64,000 nucleotides of DNA from the NCBI GenBank assembly GCA_022575985.1, contig JAKSXM010000132.1, positions 3,782,001 to 3,846,000 of the forward strand. Reading direction: 5' to 3'. The position numbers and the translations under genes are program-made. Under the pieces are notes generated by a model. The model did not search any database and was not told the origin of the DNA. It saw only the letters and a program-made list of their open reading frames with translations. Origin of the DNA: Anagrus nilaparvatae (Eukaryota > Arthropoda > Insecta > Hymenoptera > Mymaridae). Position 1 is the stretch's first letter; the number at the start of each line of letters is the position of its first letter. Below are positions 1-10,595 of the stretch, piece by piece.

Positions 1-284
1 TCAAGACTTTTTTATAAATAATCTAATTTTAAAAATCGTTGAATATAATATTTAGGACATTATTTAGCATCGATTCACTAAAAAAAATCTCAATTTTTAA
101 CAATAATGTGAAATATATTTCAAGTTTTTTGATTTTTGGCCTAACCTAAATTTTTCAAAAAATCAATTTATTCGCGGCAAAACGTAGAAAATCAAAATTT
201 TTTTTAGTGAATCGATGCTAAATAATGTCCTAAATATTTTATTCAAAGATTTTTAAAATCAGATTATTTATAAAAAAGTCTTGA
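1..284. repeat. Foldback element with about 95-bp terminal inverted repeats
   Basis: The sequence opening TCAAGACTTTTTTATAAATA at position 1 recurs as its reverse complement ending at 284. The arms match almost base for base for about 95 bp (1-96 against 190-284) around a short AT-rich centre. No coding capacity. The window begins exactly at the repeat, so the outer boundary and any target duplication cannot be judged. Confidence 0.8.
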
Positions 285-539
285 TTAATTAAGTACCTCA
301 ACAATTAATGCAATTTCAAGCGCTAATATCTCCGTCAGTAGTCAATAAATTTTCAAAATTATTTTTTAAATTTTTAGGGACACATAACATGATCAAGGGC
401 TAAAAATATTAAACATTCCATAAGTTTCGATCTCCAGAAATTTTTACCCAAAAAATTCTATTTTTATCCACCCGATTCAACCTTAAATTTGTTTTAAAAA
501 AGATAGAAGTTCTACATTAGTCAACGCGTCAGCAATGTT

Positions 540-900
540 AAATGCATTCAAAAATTTTTAACATGGAACATGTTCATTGGATGGGGTATTTGAAAAAGTT
601 TGGCTCAGTAGGGGGGGGGGGTGGGGTGAAAAAGTGACGTTCTAGGGGGGGTTAAATGGACTTAGAATATTTTCAATTTAGGGACTTAGAATAATTTGAA
701 GTGGGAGTCAGGACCTGATCAGGCCCTGATAACAAAAACAGCTTAGAATACTTTAAGTTTACGGACTTAGGATAATATATATTTCAGGATTTATTGTAAT
801 TTCGGTTTTTGGATTTATTACTGTTATAAGTAAACATGTTCCATGCTCGTTGGTTGTGTAGTTACACAAACCGGTTATAAATTTTTATCAGAACGAGAAT
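540..900. repeat. Dispersed repeat shared with the carboxypeptidase intron
   Basis: A G-rich stretch (610-660) is followed by repeated phrases of the type GGACTTAGAATA and by an ATGTTCCATG...GTTGG...AAACCGGTT segment (835-880). The same phrases in the same order occur at 58925-59580 inside intron 3 of the carboxypeptidase gene. No coding potential. Probably one family of non-autonomous repeat; type unknown. Confidence 0.55.
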
Positions 901-1137
901 GGATCCACCTCAGTCAAACGTATGTTTTTTGGGTCACTGAAACCGATTATGAAGGTTTCAAACATTTTTGGATGGCCAGTTTTGAGTAATGAACGCTATA
1001 TAATGTAAACTGGCAAAAAATAGCAAGATAGGTAATTTATTGAAAAAAATTGGTGCTAAGCATATTTTTGATACCCCAGTAAGGTTTACGGGATAGTTAA
1101 TCACGATTTTGAGTTCATATTTTTAATTATCATTATC

Positions 1138-1277
1138 ATTCATTTCCTTAAGAAAAAAAATCATTTTCATTTTTGAAAAATTTGAAAACTGAAAATAGAA
1201 AAATTTACTTAACACAGTTTTTGACCCAATAATTGAAATGTGGTAAAAAAAATGATTTTTTTCTTAAAGAAATGAAT
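1138..1277. repeat. Short inverted repeat
   Basis: TTCATTTCCTTAAGAAAAAA at about 1140 is mirrored as a near-perfect reverse complement at about 1247-1275, leaving a loop of roughly 80 bases. Probably a small MITE. Apart from this and the repeat at 540-900, the stretch 285-1750 shows no gene. Confidence 0.5.
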
Positions 1278-1750
1278 ACTCAGGGAAAAAGTAAAAGATT
1301 AAAAAAAAAAAGTAATATTTTACCATAAGAATCATAAGCAAATAATGCATATTTAAATTCAGAAACAGGCTTTTTTAAATATATTTTTTAAGACAAATTT
1401 AAGTAAAATCTTAAATTGACGATAACTTGTCTAAATTTCATCGTAAAAAGAAAAGTTTTTTTCTTCTACTGAAGTGGTTTCTCCCTGGCAATCAGATTTT
1501 TTTATCTATTTTTTAAAAATTTTATTTACTTAAAAAGTCATTTTGAAAATTTAGGGTAGCTCTGATACGAAAAACATGGTTTTTGACATATAAGTGGGAA
1601 AATCTTTTTGGCATCAATCGCGGATTCCGTGTTTACGTTTTTTTTTTCATTCTATAGGGTCAAAACTACCGGAAAATCATGGCCTCAATTTTTTAAGTCA
1701 ATTTTTTTTTTTTCATTTTTGGTGCTAGATACCTGATATTCTTGATTCAT

Positions 1751-1857
1751 ACACTGTAAAAATTCTTTTTCGGGTAATTACTATATAGGTAACTATCCCG
1801 ATAATATAAATTTACTGCCCAGATAGTAATTACCCGGACAAGAATGTTTTCAGTGTA
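1751..1857. mobile_element. TA-flanked MITE, CACTGTAAAAATTC family, copy 1
   Basis: The ends CACTGTAAAAATTCTT and its reverse complement flank a palindromic core that carries GGGTAATTACTAT and its mirror ATAGTAATTACCC. A TA lies directly outside each end, as expected for a Tc1/mariner-type target duplication. Two further copies sit in intron 2 of the two UGT genes (11516-11699 and 35288-35414). Confidence 0.7.
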
Positions 1858-2919
1858 TATGATGTGATTTATGCATTATTTATTTATATTTATTCCCTTT
1901 ATAACACATACAAAAAGTTCAATTTTCAAAAAAACATTTACTACAATTAATGTCCCTTTAATTACCGGTTTTTAAGAATTTGCTTAATTTTTAAGAAAAA
2001 TTTAAGCGCAGCAATCTGACAGTGTGAAAAACTATAGTTTTACTTTTTTTGATTCTCAGAGATTGGAAAGTAACTAAATATTTTTGAGAGTCTGATTGGA
2101 GATTTAGTACAAAACTTTTTTTCGAAAGATGGAATTCTGATCGAAACTCTTAAATTGAAAATTTCACATCTGCAGTTAATAATAGCAGGATTTTGAAGTC
2201 CGGACTGCATCTTCAAAAAATTAAAACGATCATTCAATGTAATTGAATAAACAAATAGGTAATGCAATTTATTCAGATTTAATCTTTTATAGAGAATAAT
2301 AGCTAAAAAATTTATATTTTCTTTTATTTACAGAAATTTTTAATGATGTTAATAAACCAGCTGTAGTTTATTGATCGAAGATCAAAGTGTTAATAAATTG
2401 TAAATTTTTGTTTTGAACAAATACCTTGCCATTTCATTGATCCGTTAATAAAATAAAAAAATGAAGGAAATACTAACTTTTTTTATTTTTTTTACACCAA
2501 ATGTCTGTAAATACGCCAAAAGGCAATTTTTTAGGGAAAAAAGTCGGAGCCGATGAAACGTCTTGAAATATTAATAAAACGTCGTTTGGAAACGTTTATC
2601 TGCGAACATTAGTAAAATTTTCAAGGCTTATTTCAAAAATGTTTCTAAAACTTTGGTTGCTATGTTGAGATGTTTTTTTTTACGTTAAATTTTAATGTTA
2701 AATTTAATACCGAATTTGAACGTTTAATTTAATGTTAGAACGAATATTTGATCAAAAAATTTAGTTGTGAAAAGAAATTAATGAAAATTGATTCAAAAAT
2801 AGCAATGATGCTTAATTTTAGAAACATCAGGGAATTTTCCATAATAACTACAATTGGATTAGTAAAATTAAAAAATACATAATTATTAAGATTTTTTTTT
2901 CCAATTTTCCGCGATAATT
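1858..2919. other. AT-rich intergenic stretch without recognisable gene
   Basis: No open frame here resembles a known domain. The only frame above 60 codons (2040-2267, minus) is low in complexity and lacks splice or promoter context. From 2690 onward, GTTAAATTTAA-like words become frequent and lead into the tandem array at 2920. Confidence 0.5.
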
Positions 2920-2999
2920 TTAACGTTAAATTTAACAGTAAATTAACGTTAAATCTACCCTAAATTAACCTTAAATTTACCCTAAATTAACGTTAACTT
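2920..2999. repeat. Short tandem array, about 22-bp unit
   Basis: Three to four degenerate units of the form TAAATTAACGTTAAATCTACCC follow each other. Each unit contains the palindrome TTAACGTTAA or a one-base variant. Confidence 0.6.
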
Positions 3000-3040
3000 A
3001 TGCACCGGGGTTGCTTTTTTAAAAAAAAATTAAGGTATTT

Positions 3041-3175
3041 AAAAATCATATAATTAATCATATAAATAATCATATAAATAATCATATAATTAAATATATC
3101 CTAATCGGGATCAAATTTAAATATGATTAATTATATGATTATTTATATGATTAATTATATGATTAATAATATGAT
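3041..3175. repeat. Inverted repeat built of ATATGATTA tandem units
   Basis: The left arm repeats AATCATATAA units and the right arm repeats the reverse complement ATATGATTA. They are separated by about 35 bases that include ATCCTAATCGGGATC. The whole stretch could fold into a cruciform. Confidence 0.7.
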
Positions 3176-3208
3176 AAATTATACAGTATGTTATATAACA
3201 ATTTTTGA

Positions 3209-3914
3209 TAGGGTATCAGTCATACTGTGTTAGAAAATTTAAAAAGGTTAGAAAAACCTGTTTAAAAATCAGGAACTATAAGATATAAGGTAAATTAAAA
3301 GTAAGCTGTGTAATAAGCGGTAATATTTATTACAGGTTATTACCTACTGTAGGCCTATAATATGTAACATTATTGTATATATTATTTGAATTGGAAATAA
3401 ATTATTATTATTATTATTTAACAATAACATTGAATTAAGTGCTATTTGTGCCTGGATTAGAAAATGATCTTGTGGCTGTAAAAAGATTGGGAATAAGAGC
3501 ATATAACTTTTTATTTCAAAAATTTAAAGGCTTGATTATTAAAAACAATAAGGTTGTAACAATAGCAGAACGAAATTATAAAAGTTTATATACTGTAAAC
3601 TTTGATTCAAAATTTTTCTCTACTATAGCCTCAGAAAGTTTGAAACTTTTGGGTGATAGATTGAGACATTTAAATTATATAAGTATAATCACCGTTACAA
3701 ACAAAAATTTCACTAATTTCAATAGAGCTAGGACAGCGCTATAACTGGTGCGCAGAAATGAAATGGGTCCAAATAATACAGAATCACATGATGGTATGCA
3801 CTACATCATTTCGTTTTTTTGTGATTTTACACATTTCACCCTAAGCTATTTATTGAAATCCAAAGGTGAGGGTTTTCAATACTTTAAAATATTTAAAGCT
3901 GTGGCAACATTATA
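3209..3914 (+). pseudogene. Ty1/copia retrotransposon pol fragment, copy 1
   Basis: The remnant starts with the words ISHTVL (3211-3229), which follow the protease active-site motif in copy 2. At 3439 a frame reads VLFVPGLENDLVAVKRL, the segment between protease and GAG-pre-integrase in copia polyproteins. LLGDRLRHLNY near 3650 resembles the pre-integrase zinc-binding start. After a frameshift around 3745-3760 the frame reads MGPNNTESHDGMHYIISFFC and continues into a YLLKSKGEGFQYFK segment, which matches the beginning of the integrase core. It stops at 3914. Reverse transcriptase, RNase H and LTRs are missing, so it is a dead fragment. The sequence beyond 3915 is shared with copy 2 (after 26019), so both derive from the same truncated source. 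Confidence 0.75.
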
Positions 3915-4023
3915 AATTTTAGATTTTTTCAAAACTTTACAATTTAAAAAAAAAAATTTATCAAAATATACTAATTTTACGCACAGAAACTATATTTTTG
4001 ATAATTTACAGGGGTTATTTTTT

Positions 4024-4192
4024 ACAGTGTATACTGTGGACCTAAAAATGGAGTTTTAAGAGAAAATTTGCTTCCCGAGTTTTTTGGTAAACTTTTGGTC
4101 ATTAAAAGTCCCCAACTTCAAGGACTTTGCTTCTGTTTTTCAAAAACGCGTGCCTGTAAGCACCTCAATTTTCCCATTTAAATAAAATAGTG
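4024..4192. repeat. Family-C foldback MITE, left arm, interrupted by a LINE
   Basis: The stretch from the TGTATACTGTGGACC word to AAATAAAATAG matches the left arm of the complete element at 26127-26776. It breaks off exactly where R1-like LINE sequence begins (4193). Inner element sequence reappears at about 6545-6605 (TATTTTTAAAGCAATTTTACCGG), so the LINE fragments sit inside this copy. Confidence 0.6.
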
Positions 4193-4810
4193 CGAGCATT
4201 GCCCAAAGGTCAGTTCTCGGACCTGACCTGTGGAATAACGGCTTGCTATGAGTTGACCTCCCGGAAAGAGTCTCCCTTATTGGGTACGCAGACGACGTGG
4301 CCCTAACCATAAAGGTTAGAGAAATCGAAATGGCCCAGCAAAGTTTGAATCAAATTAAGAGACAGATAAACCTCTGGATTGGCGAGCACGGGCTCCAGCT
4401 CGTAATTCCAAAAACGGAGATCGTACTGCTGACCTGTCGAAGGGTTTGCACCATATTCGACATAAACGATGACGACGGCGGGAATCCTGACTTGATCAAA
4501 ACCAGAACAGCGGTGAAGTACCTAGGAGTTCTGCTTGATAATAAGCTGACTTTTGGGAACAATTTCAGAATACGAGTGAAAAGGCCGATTTCAGATCGGG
4601 GAAGCGAAGATTCCTGATGTCCGTGTTGAATTCTGTTCTGCTTTACGGATTGGAAATTTGGATCAAAAAGTACAGGCATAAGATTAACCCTATACGGAGG
4701 CAAGTCGCACTTAGGATTGCCAACGCATAACACACGGTGTCGCTATGGGCAATCCAGTTGGTACAGAGCCGAACTATCCTACAAGTACATTAGGCCAGTT
4801 CCTGCAGGCC
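4193..4810 (+). pseudogene. R1-like LINE reverse transcriptase fragment (5'- and 3'-truncated)
   Basis: Conceptual translation gives QRSVLGPDLWNNGLL (4214 on), a stop, then LPERVSLIGYADDVAL. These are RT motif B (QGSVLGP-like) and the catalytic YADD box. The open frame 4297-4617 continues with INLWIGEHGLQL, the KTEIVLL palm motif and KYLGVLLDNKLTF, typical of R1/jockey-type RTs. A frameshift near 4600 leads to SVLNSVLLYGLEIW and LRIANA, the conserved end of the RT. The next stretch degrades and stops at about 4810 before a C run (4836-4849). One internal stop and at least one frameshift make it non-functional. It belongs to a different copy from 5551-6250, because both contain the same RIxxA...TVS region. 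Confidence 0.8.
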
Positions 4811-5550
4811 CATACCAAATGTTAAAATTAGAAGCCCCCCCCCCCCAAGTTCAATAATTTCACTAGAGATATTGCTAAATTAAAATAAAAATTAAATTCT
4901 TTCTAAAAAAACTATATTTTTTATTATTGTTTATAATATTAGTAATAAAAGCTCGGTTTTGGTCTAATGATTTTATTTAAGAGTATTGCATTTATTTAAT
5001 TTTAAAATAATTCTTTGATGAATGACAAATTCGATATTATACTTTAAATTTTTATTAATTAATCTCTAAATTTTTTAATTAACAAATTTAAATTTTATAA
5101 ATATAGCTACCATGCAGTACTCTTAACCCATTATTGTCAAAATTGACGGATATTTTTTAATTATTTCAGCTGCATAATTTTTAGCAAAAAAATTAAAAAA
5201 TTTTATTATAGAATACCTGGTCTTATCATTTTGAAAATGTAGATTTCATCTAAAATTGTTAAAATTATTTTCAATTTAGGGGTTGATATGTTCATTGATA
5301 AAAAAAATTACATACAGTCATAAAACATAATCTCACGTTGCTTATTGTGGGCCGTTAGACCAAATTTGTTAAAAACAGATATCATTTTCATATTTACTTA
5401 GACAAAAAACATAAACAACAGTATAAAATAATTAGAAAATCTCGAAAAACAGCCGGAAGTTGCCAACTTTTTAGTAAAAACCAACAGCTTCTATGTTTAA
5501 TTTCAGGAATCCAAAAAACATAAGTAACAATTGCGAATTTTTAAAGAATT
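4811..5550. other. AT-rich spacer between two LINE fragments
   Basis: No coding frame and no obvious inverted repeat are visible. It starts with a 14-base C run near 4836 and is otherwise A/T-dominated. Confidence 0.4.
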
Positions 5551-6250
5551 CCAAAAATTATCTGCTCTGTACAGAGACAAGCGACACTCAGGATCACCAG
5601 CACAATACTACACGGTATCGCTATCGGTGATCCAGGTGGTAGCTGGTGTTCCTCCTACTGAACTGCTAGCATTAGAGCGGAAATCCATCTACGAAAGCAT
5701 AGAAGAGTGCAAAGTGATTTCCATTCGCGCTCGCTCCAACGCTATGAACAAATGGCAGAGACGATGGGACAGTGACAAAAATGGCAGGTGCACGCACAGA
5801 TTCCGAACCTGAAGGCCTGGATGGGGCGCGAACATGGGGAGATTTCTATCTCAACCAGTTCTTAACAGTTCACGGGTACTACCGTGAAATGTTTGAGGAA
5901 ATGGCACAAGGTGAACAAGGCAGTACTTAGAGATTTGAGATAGATACCGTAGAGCACAAATTCTTCGGATGTGTGCGCTACTCGGAGGGGCGCCCGCCCT
6001 TCCCGGTTAGGAGGCCAGAGACAGTGGTCCCGGAAATGCTACGGAGTTATGAAAATTGGAACAAAGTAGTAGAGTACGTAAGGGCTACCTTGTTGAAGAA
6101 GAAGGAGGTGGGCTTTATATCGTAGAGAGCTCTCCCGTCTCTAGGCAAAGGGGAAGGCAGCTGCCAGTTGCCTAGGCTGCGCGTTCCAAACTGAAGTTAT
6201 ACCTGAAAAGGGAGTTCCGGTTTGGTGCAAGCAAGCGCAGGGGATTTAAG
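5551..6250 (+). pseudogene. R1-like LINE 3' end (C-terminal region of ORF2)
   Basis: GC content jumps here compared with the surroundings. In shifting frames the sequence gives the LYRDKRHSGSPAQYYTVSLS stretch, a tryptophan-rich middle (KWQRRWDS), WMGREHGEIS and, near 5950-6120, VEHKFFGCVRYSEG and NWNKVVEYVRATLLKKKEVG. This order is that of the C-terminal domain of R1-clade ORF2 (the region of the CCHC-like knuckle, here with cysteines lost). Several stops and frameshifts are present. The 3' untranslated part appears to run to about 6250. Confidence 0.7.
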
Positions 6251-6654
6251 GTAGGGGATCGAATTGGATTTTTCAAAAACTAAAATTTTTTTTAAATTTT
6301 ATTTCCAACTCTTTGTACATTGAAAAATTCCCTCTTAAAATATTTAGGCATTTAACGATATTATAAGACTCTAAACGTGCGAAATACTTAAGAAATAATA
6401 CAAAAAAAAATTTTCAAACGCGATTATCTCGAAACTACGGTTCGTCGACAAAATCTCCCGGTTGTACTTCTACAACTGGGCGGTCATGGAAATCTGCAGG
6501 TCTTTAAGGTACTCCATGGCTGATGCAAGAAAAAAAAAAAAGAAAAAAAAAATATTCAATCACCAGTAGAAAAAAAAATATTTTTAAAGCAATTTTACCG
6601 GTAGGCGAGAGTCCCGTAATTCTGCGCGGTTTCTAAATTTCCGGACCCTTAAAA
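6251..6654. other. Spacer with remnant of a family-C MITE
   Basis: 6251-6535 has no recognised content. 6540-6605 resembles the inner part of the family-C element (compare 26400-26450). At about 6606 a different sequence starts that leads into the large palindrome. Confidence 0.4.
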
Positions 6655-9430
6655 ATTAATTAATCCATTAACGCCTGAAATCGACTTTTGCCTTATCTGT
6701 ACTTTGGCTACGCGTATCTCTGCGAATTTTTTTCTAATTAACATAAAAATTGGTGTACCACTATTTTTGAGTATGCTCTTTTTGAATCTGCCAAAAAAAT
6801 TTCGAAAAATTATGTTTTTCATGCAGATTTCCAAGAAATAAAAAAAAAATGACGTTTTTTTTAAAGACTTTATTTTAAAAAACATGAGTTTTCGACCTGA
6901 AAAAATTTTCGTAGATTATTGCAATAGTAAAAAAGAGTGCAATTTTTGTTCAATCTTTTCGTCTACAACCTGAAGAAAAAAAAATTTTACCGTTTTCGGG
7001 CAAAAATTTGGTCCCAAAAAAGTGCATTTTTCCAGAAAATGAAAGTTACTCTAGTCAATATACGGGTTTGGTTTTAATGTCACTAGGCCTCTCAAGATTC
7101 GGTTTAGTAGGGTTTTTTGGATCGCTGATCACGAATATTGAGGTAGTTGTTATGAAAAATCGGGGTTTCACCCTTAAATAAGCAAAGGCTACCCCTAAAA
7201 AGGGGTATTTTTGCTACATTTTCTCTGGCTGTCATCAAATTTCATCTAGTATGGTTTTAGGATCGTTGATAACGAATATTGAGATAATTTTTATAAAAAA
7301 TCGGTCCTTACCCTTCAATAAGAAAAAACTACCCCTGAAGTGGTATTATCGCGGCATTTGCTCTGGCTCTCATAAGATTCGGTCTAGTAGGATTTTTTAC
7401 ACGTCATTAGCCAATGATGCGCTTCAAAATCATTGTTGCCCGATTCTTACCGCGAGAAGGTATACCTTTATCAAGAATCATCTAGTTTTTTTTTTTTTTT
7501 TTTTTTATAAAGGTGTAATTATCGGGTAAGTAATAATCGGGTATAAGCTCCGATTTCTCATAAAAATACCTCAATATTCGTGATCAGCGACCCAAAAAAC
7601 CATACTTGACCAATAATTATTGATGTGATTCTTTTGACCGAGAGGGGTATTAAATAAAAATATTCAAGATCTTTTTTTATTCAGCGTAACGTACGAACTG
7701 TACACTGAATTTAATAAGGTCTCTATTATGAATTATGAACCTAACTTATTTAAGAGAAAAATATCAGAGATGTTACACATTCAAGCCAATAATTATACAG
7801 TTAATAAAAAAGAAGATACCATGTTTCTCAATAGTCTATATAAAAATTTCATAAATTATGTTACTAGAAAATTCCCTAATAATTTTTAGTTATAACTATA
7901 CTTTTTATCTCTTTCTCTTTTTTCACACTTCTCTAACAATTTTTCATCTCTTATATTTATCATATAAGTTAGAGTATATACATACATGCTTCTATATACT
8001 ACACTCATATAAAATATATACATATGGTAGTATAAAACGGAGTTTATCAATACCGTGTTTGTTTATCTAAACGCAGTATACTACATCTGTTTTTTGACTA
8101 AGAACAATGTTGTTCTTTTCTACCAAAGATAATTTAACTAATTTTAAGTAAAAATGTAGTCAATTTTATTATAATTATACATTGTCGGTATGTAAAAATA
8201 TTTTATAAAATATAATGTAAATTATTGTTTAATATTATATCATAATAATAAAAATTTTTTCAGTTTGAAAAGGTGTACAGTTCGTACACGAAACGTTACG
8301 CTGAATAAAAAAAGATCTTGAATATTTTTATTTAATAGCCCTCTCGGTCAAAAGAATCACATCAATAATTGTTATTTATTTAAAATGGGTGAAAAATTCT
8401 CTAATTCTCATACTTGACCGAATCTGATGAAAGCCAGAGCAAATGTAGCGATAATACCCCTTCAGGGGTAGTTTTTGCTTATTTAAGGGTGACGCTACAA
8501 GTTTTTATGAACATTATCTGAATATTCGTGATCAGAGACCCAAAAAACCCCTATAGACCAAATCTGATAAGAGCCAGAGCAAATGTATAAAAACTACCCT
8601 TTTGTAGGGGTAGTTTTTGCTTATTAAAGGGTAAGGACTGATTTTTTATAAAAATTATCTCAATATTTGTGATCAGCGACCCAAAAAACCACTCTAGACC
8701 AAATCTGATAAGAGTCAGAGTAAAAGTAGCAAAAATACCCCTTTTTGGGGATAGTTTTTTGCTTATTTAAGGGTGAACCCCCGATTTCTTAAATAAAGGA
8801 CCCCAAAATTCGTGAACAGCGATCCAAAAACCATACTAGATGAAATTTGATGACAGCCAGAGAAAATGTAACAAAAATACCCCTTTTTAGGGGTAGTTTT
8901 TGCTTATTTAAGGGTGAAACCCCGATTTTTTATAAAAAATACCTCAATATTCGTGATCAGCGATCCAAAAAACCCTACTAAACCGAATCTTGAGAGGCCT
9001 AGTGACAATAAAACCAAACCCGTATATTGACTAGATTAACTTTCATTTTTTGGAAAAATGCACTTTTTTGGGACCAAATTTTTGCCCGAAAACGGTAAAA
9101 TTTTTTTTTCTGCAGGTTGTAGACGAAAAGATTGAACAAAAATTGCACTCTTTTTTACTATTGCAATAATCTACGAAAATTTTTTCAGGTCGAAAACTCA
9201 TGTTTTTTAAAAAAAAGTCTTTAAAAAAAACGTCATTTTTTTTTTATTTCTTGGAAATCTGCATGAAAAACATAATTTTTCGAAATTTTTTTGGCAGATT
9301 CAAAAAGAGCATACTCAAAAATAGTAGTACACCAATTTTTATGTTAATTAGAAAAAAATTCGCCGAGATACGTAGCCAAAGTACAGATACGGCAAAAGTC
9401 GATTTCAAGCGTTAACAGGTTAATGATAAA
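6655..9430. mobile_element. Large foldback element with about 1-kb arms and internal tandem units
   Basis: The left arm (about 6655-7715) is repeated as its reverse complement at about 8267-9430. Matching landmarks are CCTGAAATCGACTTTTGCC at 6675 with its mirror near 9390, and AAAGATCTTGAATATTTTTA at 8308 with its mirror near 7655. The arms carry tandem units of about 150 bp containing GATCGCTGATCACGAATATT, CCCTAAAAAGGGGTATTTTT and CTCTGGCT. About two units lie in the left arm (7085-7400) and four in the right (8400-8990), which explains the unequal lengths. The spacer 7716-8266 has no recognisable gene. The frames 6649-6885 and 9200-9415 are mirror images within the arms, not genes. Confidence 0.85.
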
Positions 9431-9949
9431 TGTTTTTGCATGATGATAAAAAACTTTATTATTTTAATAATTGCAAGTAATGTAGAAAAAAAATTTCAAT
9501 CAAAAGGTATTTTTTGGCTCAGAATAAGAAAAACTAAATTTTTGCTTGTTTTGTGCTAGTATCTGAGGTTTACATTTTAAGCTATAAATATTTTTGAAAG
9601 AAGGATATTAGGCAAATTTTTGTTTTTTTGACTTAAAAAAACGTTCGTAATGAAGTTTTTAATTATTTTAATAATTATTATAATGCAATAATAAAACTTG
9701 CATTTGAATCCCTAATTTTGCGCAACGTGCTTTAGCATATGTCCATTTAGGATTGCAAAAATAACCTAGAAATTTCAGCTATTTTAAAAGCATCTGTATA
9801 CGTAAATTTTTAAGGCGAAACCTTCAATAAATAATAAATATCTAATAATAATAGTTTTATTGATTTACATTAATATTTTTGCGAAATAAATGTTATTCCA
9901 AAGTTAATAATAGAATTAAATACATTTAAAATATGAGCAGAATTAGGAA
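9431..9949. other. AT-rich intergenic stretch
   Basis: No gene, tandem repeat or clear inverted repeat is recognised between the large foldback and the repeat that borders UGT gene 1. Confidence 0.4.
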
Positions 9950-10480
9950 CTTTGCTGCCTTCTAGAAAGTCTGTACAGTGCGTCCAATTTTGCCAAACTT
10001 ATAAAAAAAAAGATTCGCAAAAGCCCTGATTATGAAATTATAAAACACTGTAATTTTACTAAAATCCGCTACATTTTCCGCTACATTTTCATTTATTTTT
10101 AAAAATGATTTAGAAAAAATTTTCAAATTTCAAACATGGTGGACGGAAAATTTTGAGCCCATATAAAAGCATCTAACACTTACTCGTATATTATTTTCAA
10201 TTTTAGCATTATTAACTTTTTCCAAAAAATTTGCGTCAAAATTTTCCGTCCGCTATTTTGGAAAATTGAAAATTTTTTCTCGTGGAGAAAATATAAGTTC
10301 TAAACATTAAATAAATGAAAAAAATCAAAATGACCTCGGATTCTTAAAAAGAAACTCTTTTCACTTAAAGGACCATTATCTTATTTTGAATTTCCAGTAA
10401 ATAATATATTTTTTGAAGCGGTTTGCAAATCGACAAATAAAAGTGGTCTTCGGACTTAATAGGTTAACATCTTTTTCATG
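9950..10480. repeat. Palindromic dispersed repeat downstream of UGT gene 1
   Basis: Sequence at 9955-10255 recurs in direct orientation at 27030-27330, next to the broken UGT exon. 10320-10470 recurs inverted at 26885-27010. Within the unit, 10075-10180 and 10200-10330 are imperfect inverted copies of each other (GGACGGAAAATTTTGAG and its mirror). It marks one border of the duplicated UGT material. Confidence 0.6.
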
Positions 10481-10525
10481 CGTCAAAAAAATGTATAGGT
10501 ATACTCAATCGATATTAAAATTACT

Positions 10526-10531
10526 TTTATT
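10526..10531 (-). terminator. Candidate polyadenylation signal of UGT gene 1
   Basis: AATAAA on the minus strand, about 65 nt after the UGT1 stop codon. The same hexamer is at the equivalent place after UGT gene 2 (34300-34305). Confidence 0.5.
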
Positions 10532-10595
10532 TATAAAATTTATAATTGTATTTATAAATTAAATTTTCTAATTCCAACAAAAATATACCTACGTT

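Noticed and set aside
2920..2999. Telomere-like repeat (CCCTAAATTAA words)
   Set aside because: The unit is about 22 bp and degenerate, not the TTAGG/TTAGGG type, and only three to four units are present.
4350..4733. 127-codon minus-strand frame
   Set aside because: Shadow of the R1-like reverse transcriptase on the plus strand, which carries the YADD box and KTE motif.
7858..8070. 70-codon frame in the spacer of the large foldback
   Set aside because: Low-complexity, Tyr/Phe/Leu-rich translation of AT-rich DNA without family resemblance; no transposase motif.
9200..9415. 71-codon frame nearly identical to the frame at 6649-6885
   Set aside because: The similarity comes from the two arms of the foldback at 6655-9430 and there is no independent sign of coding.
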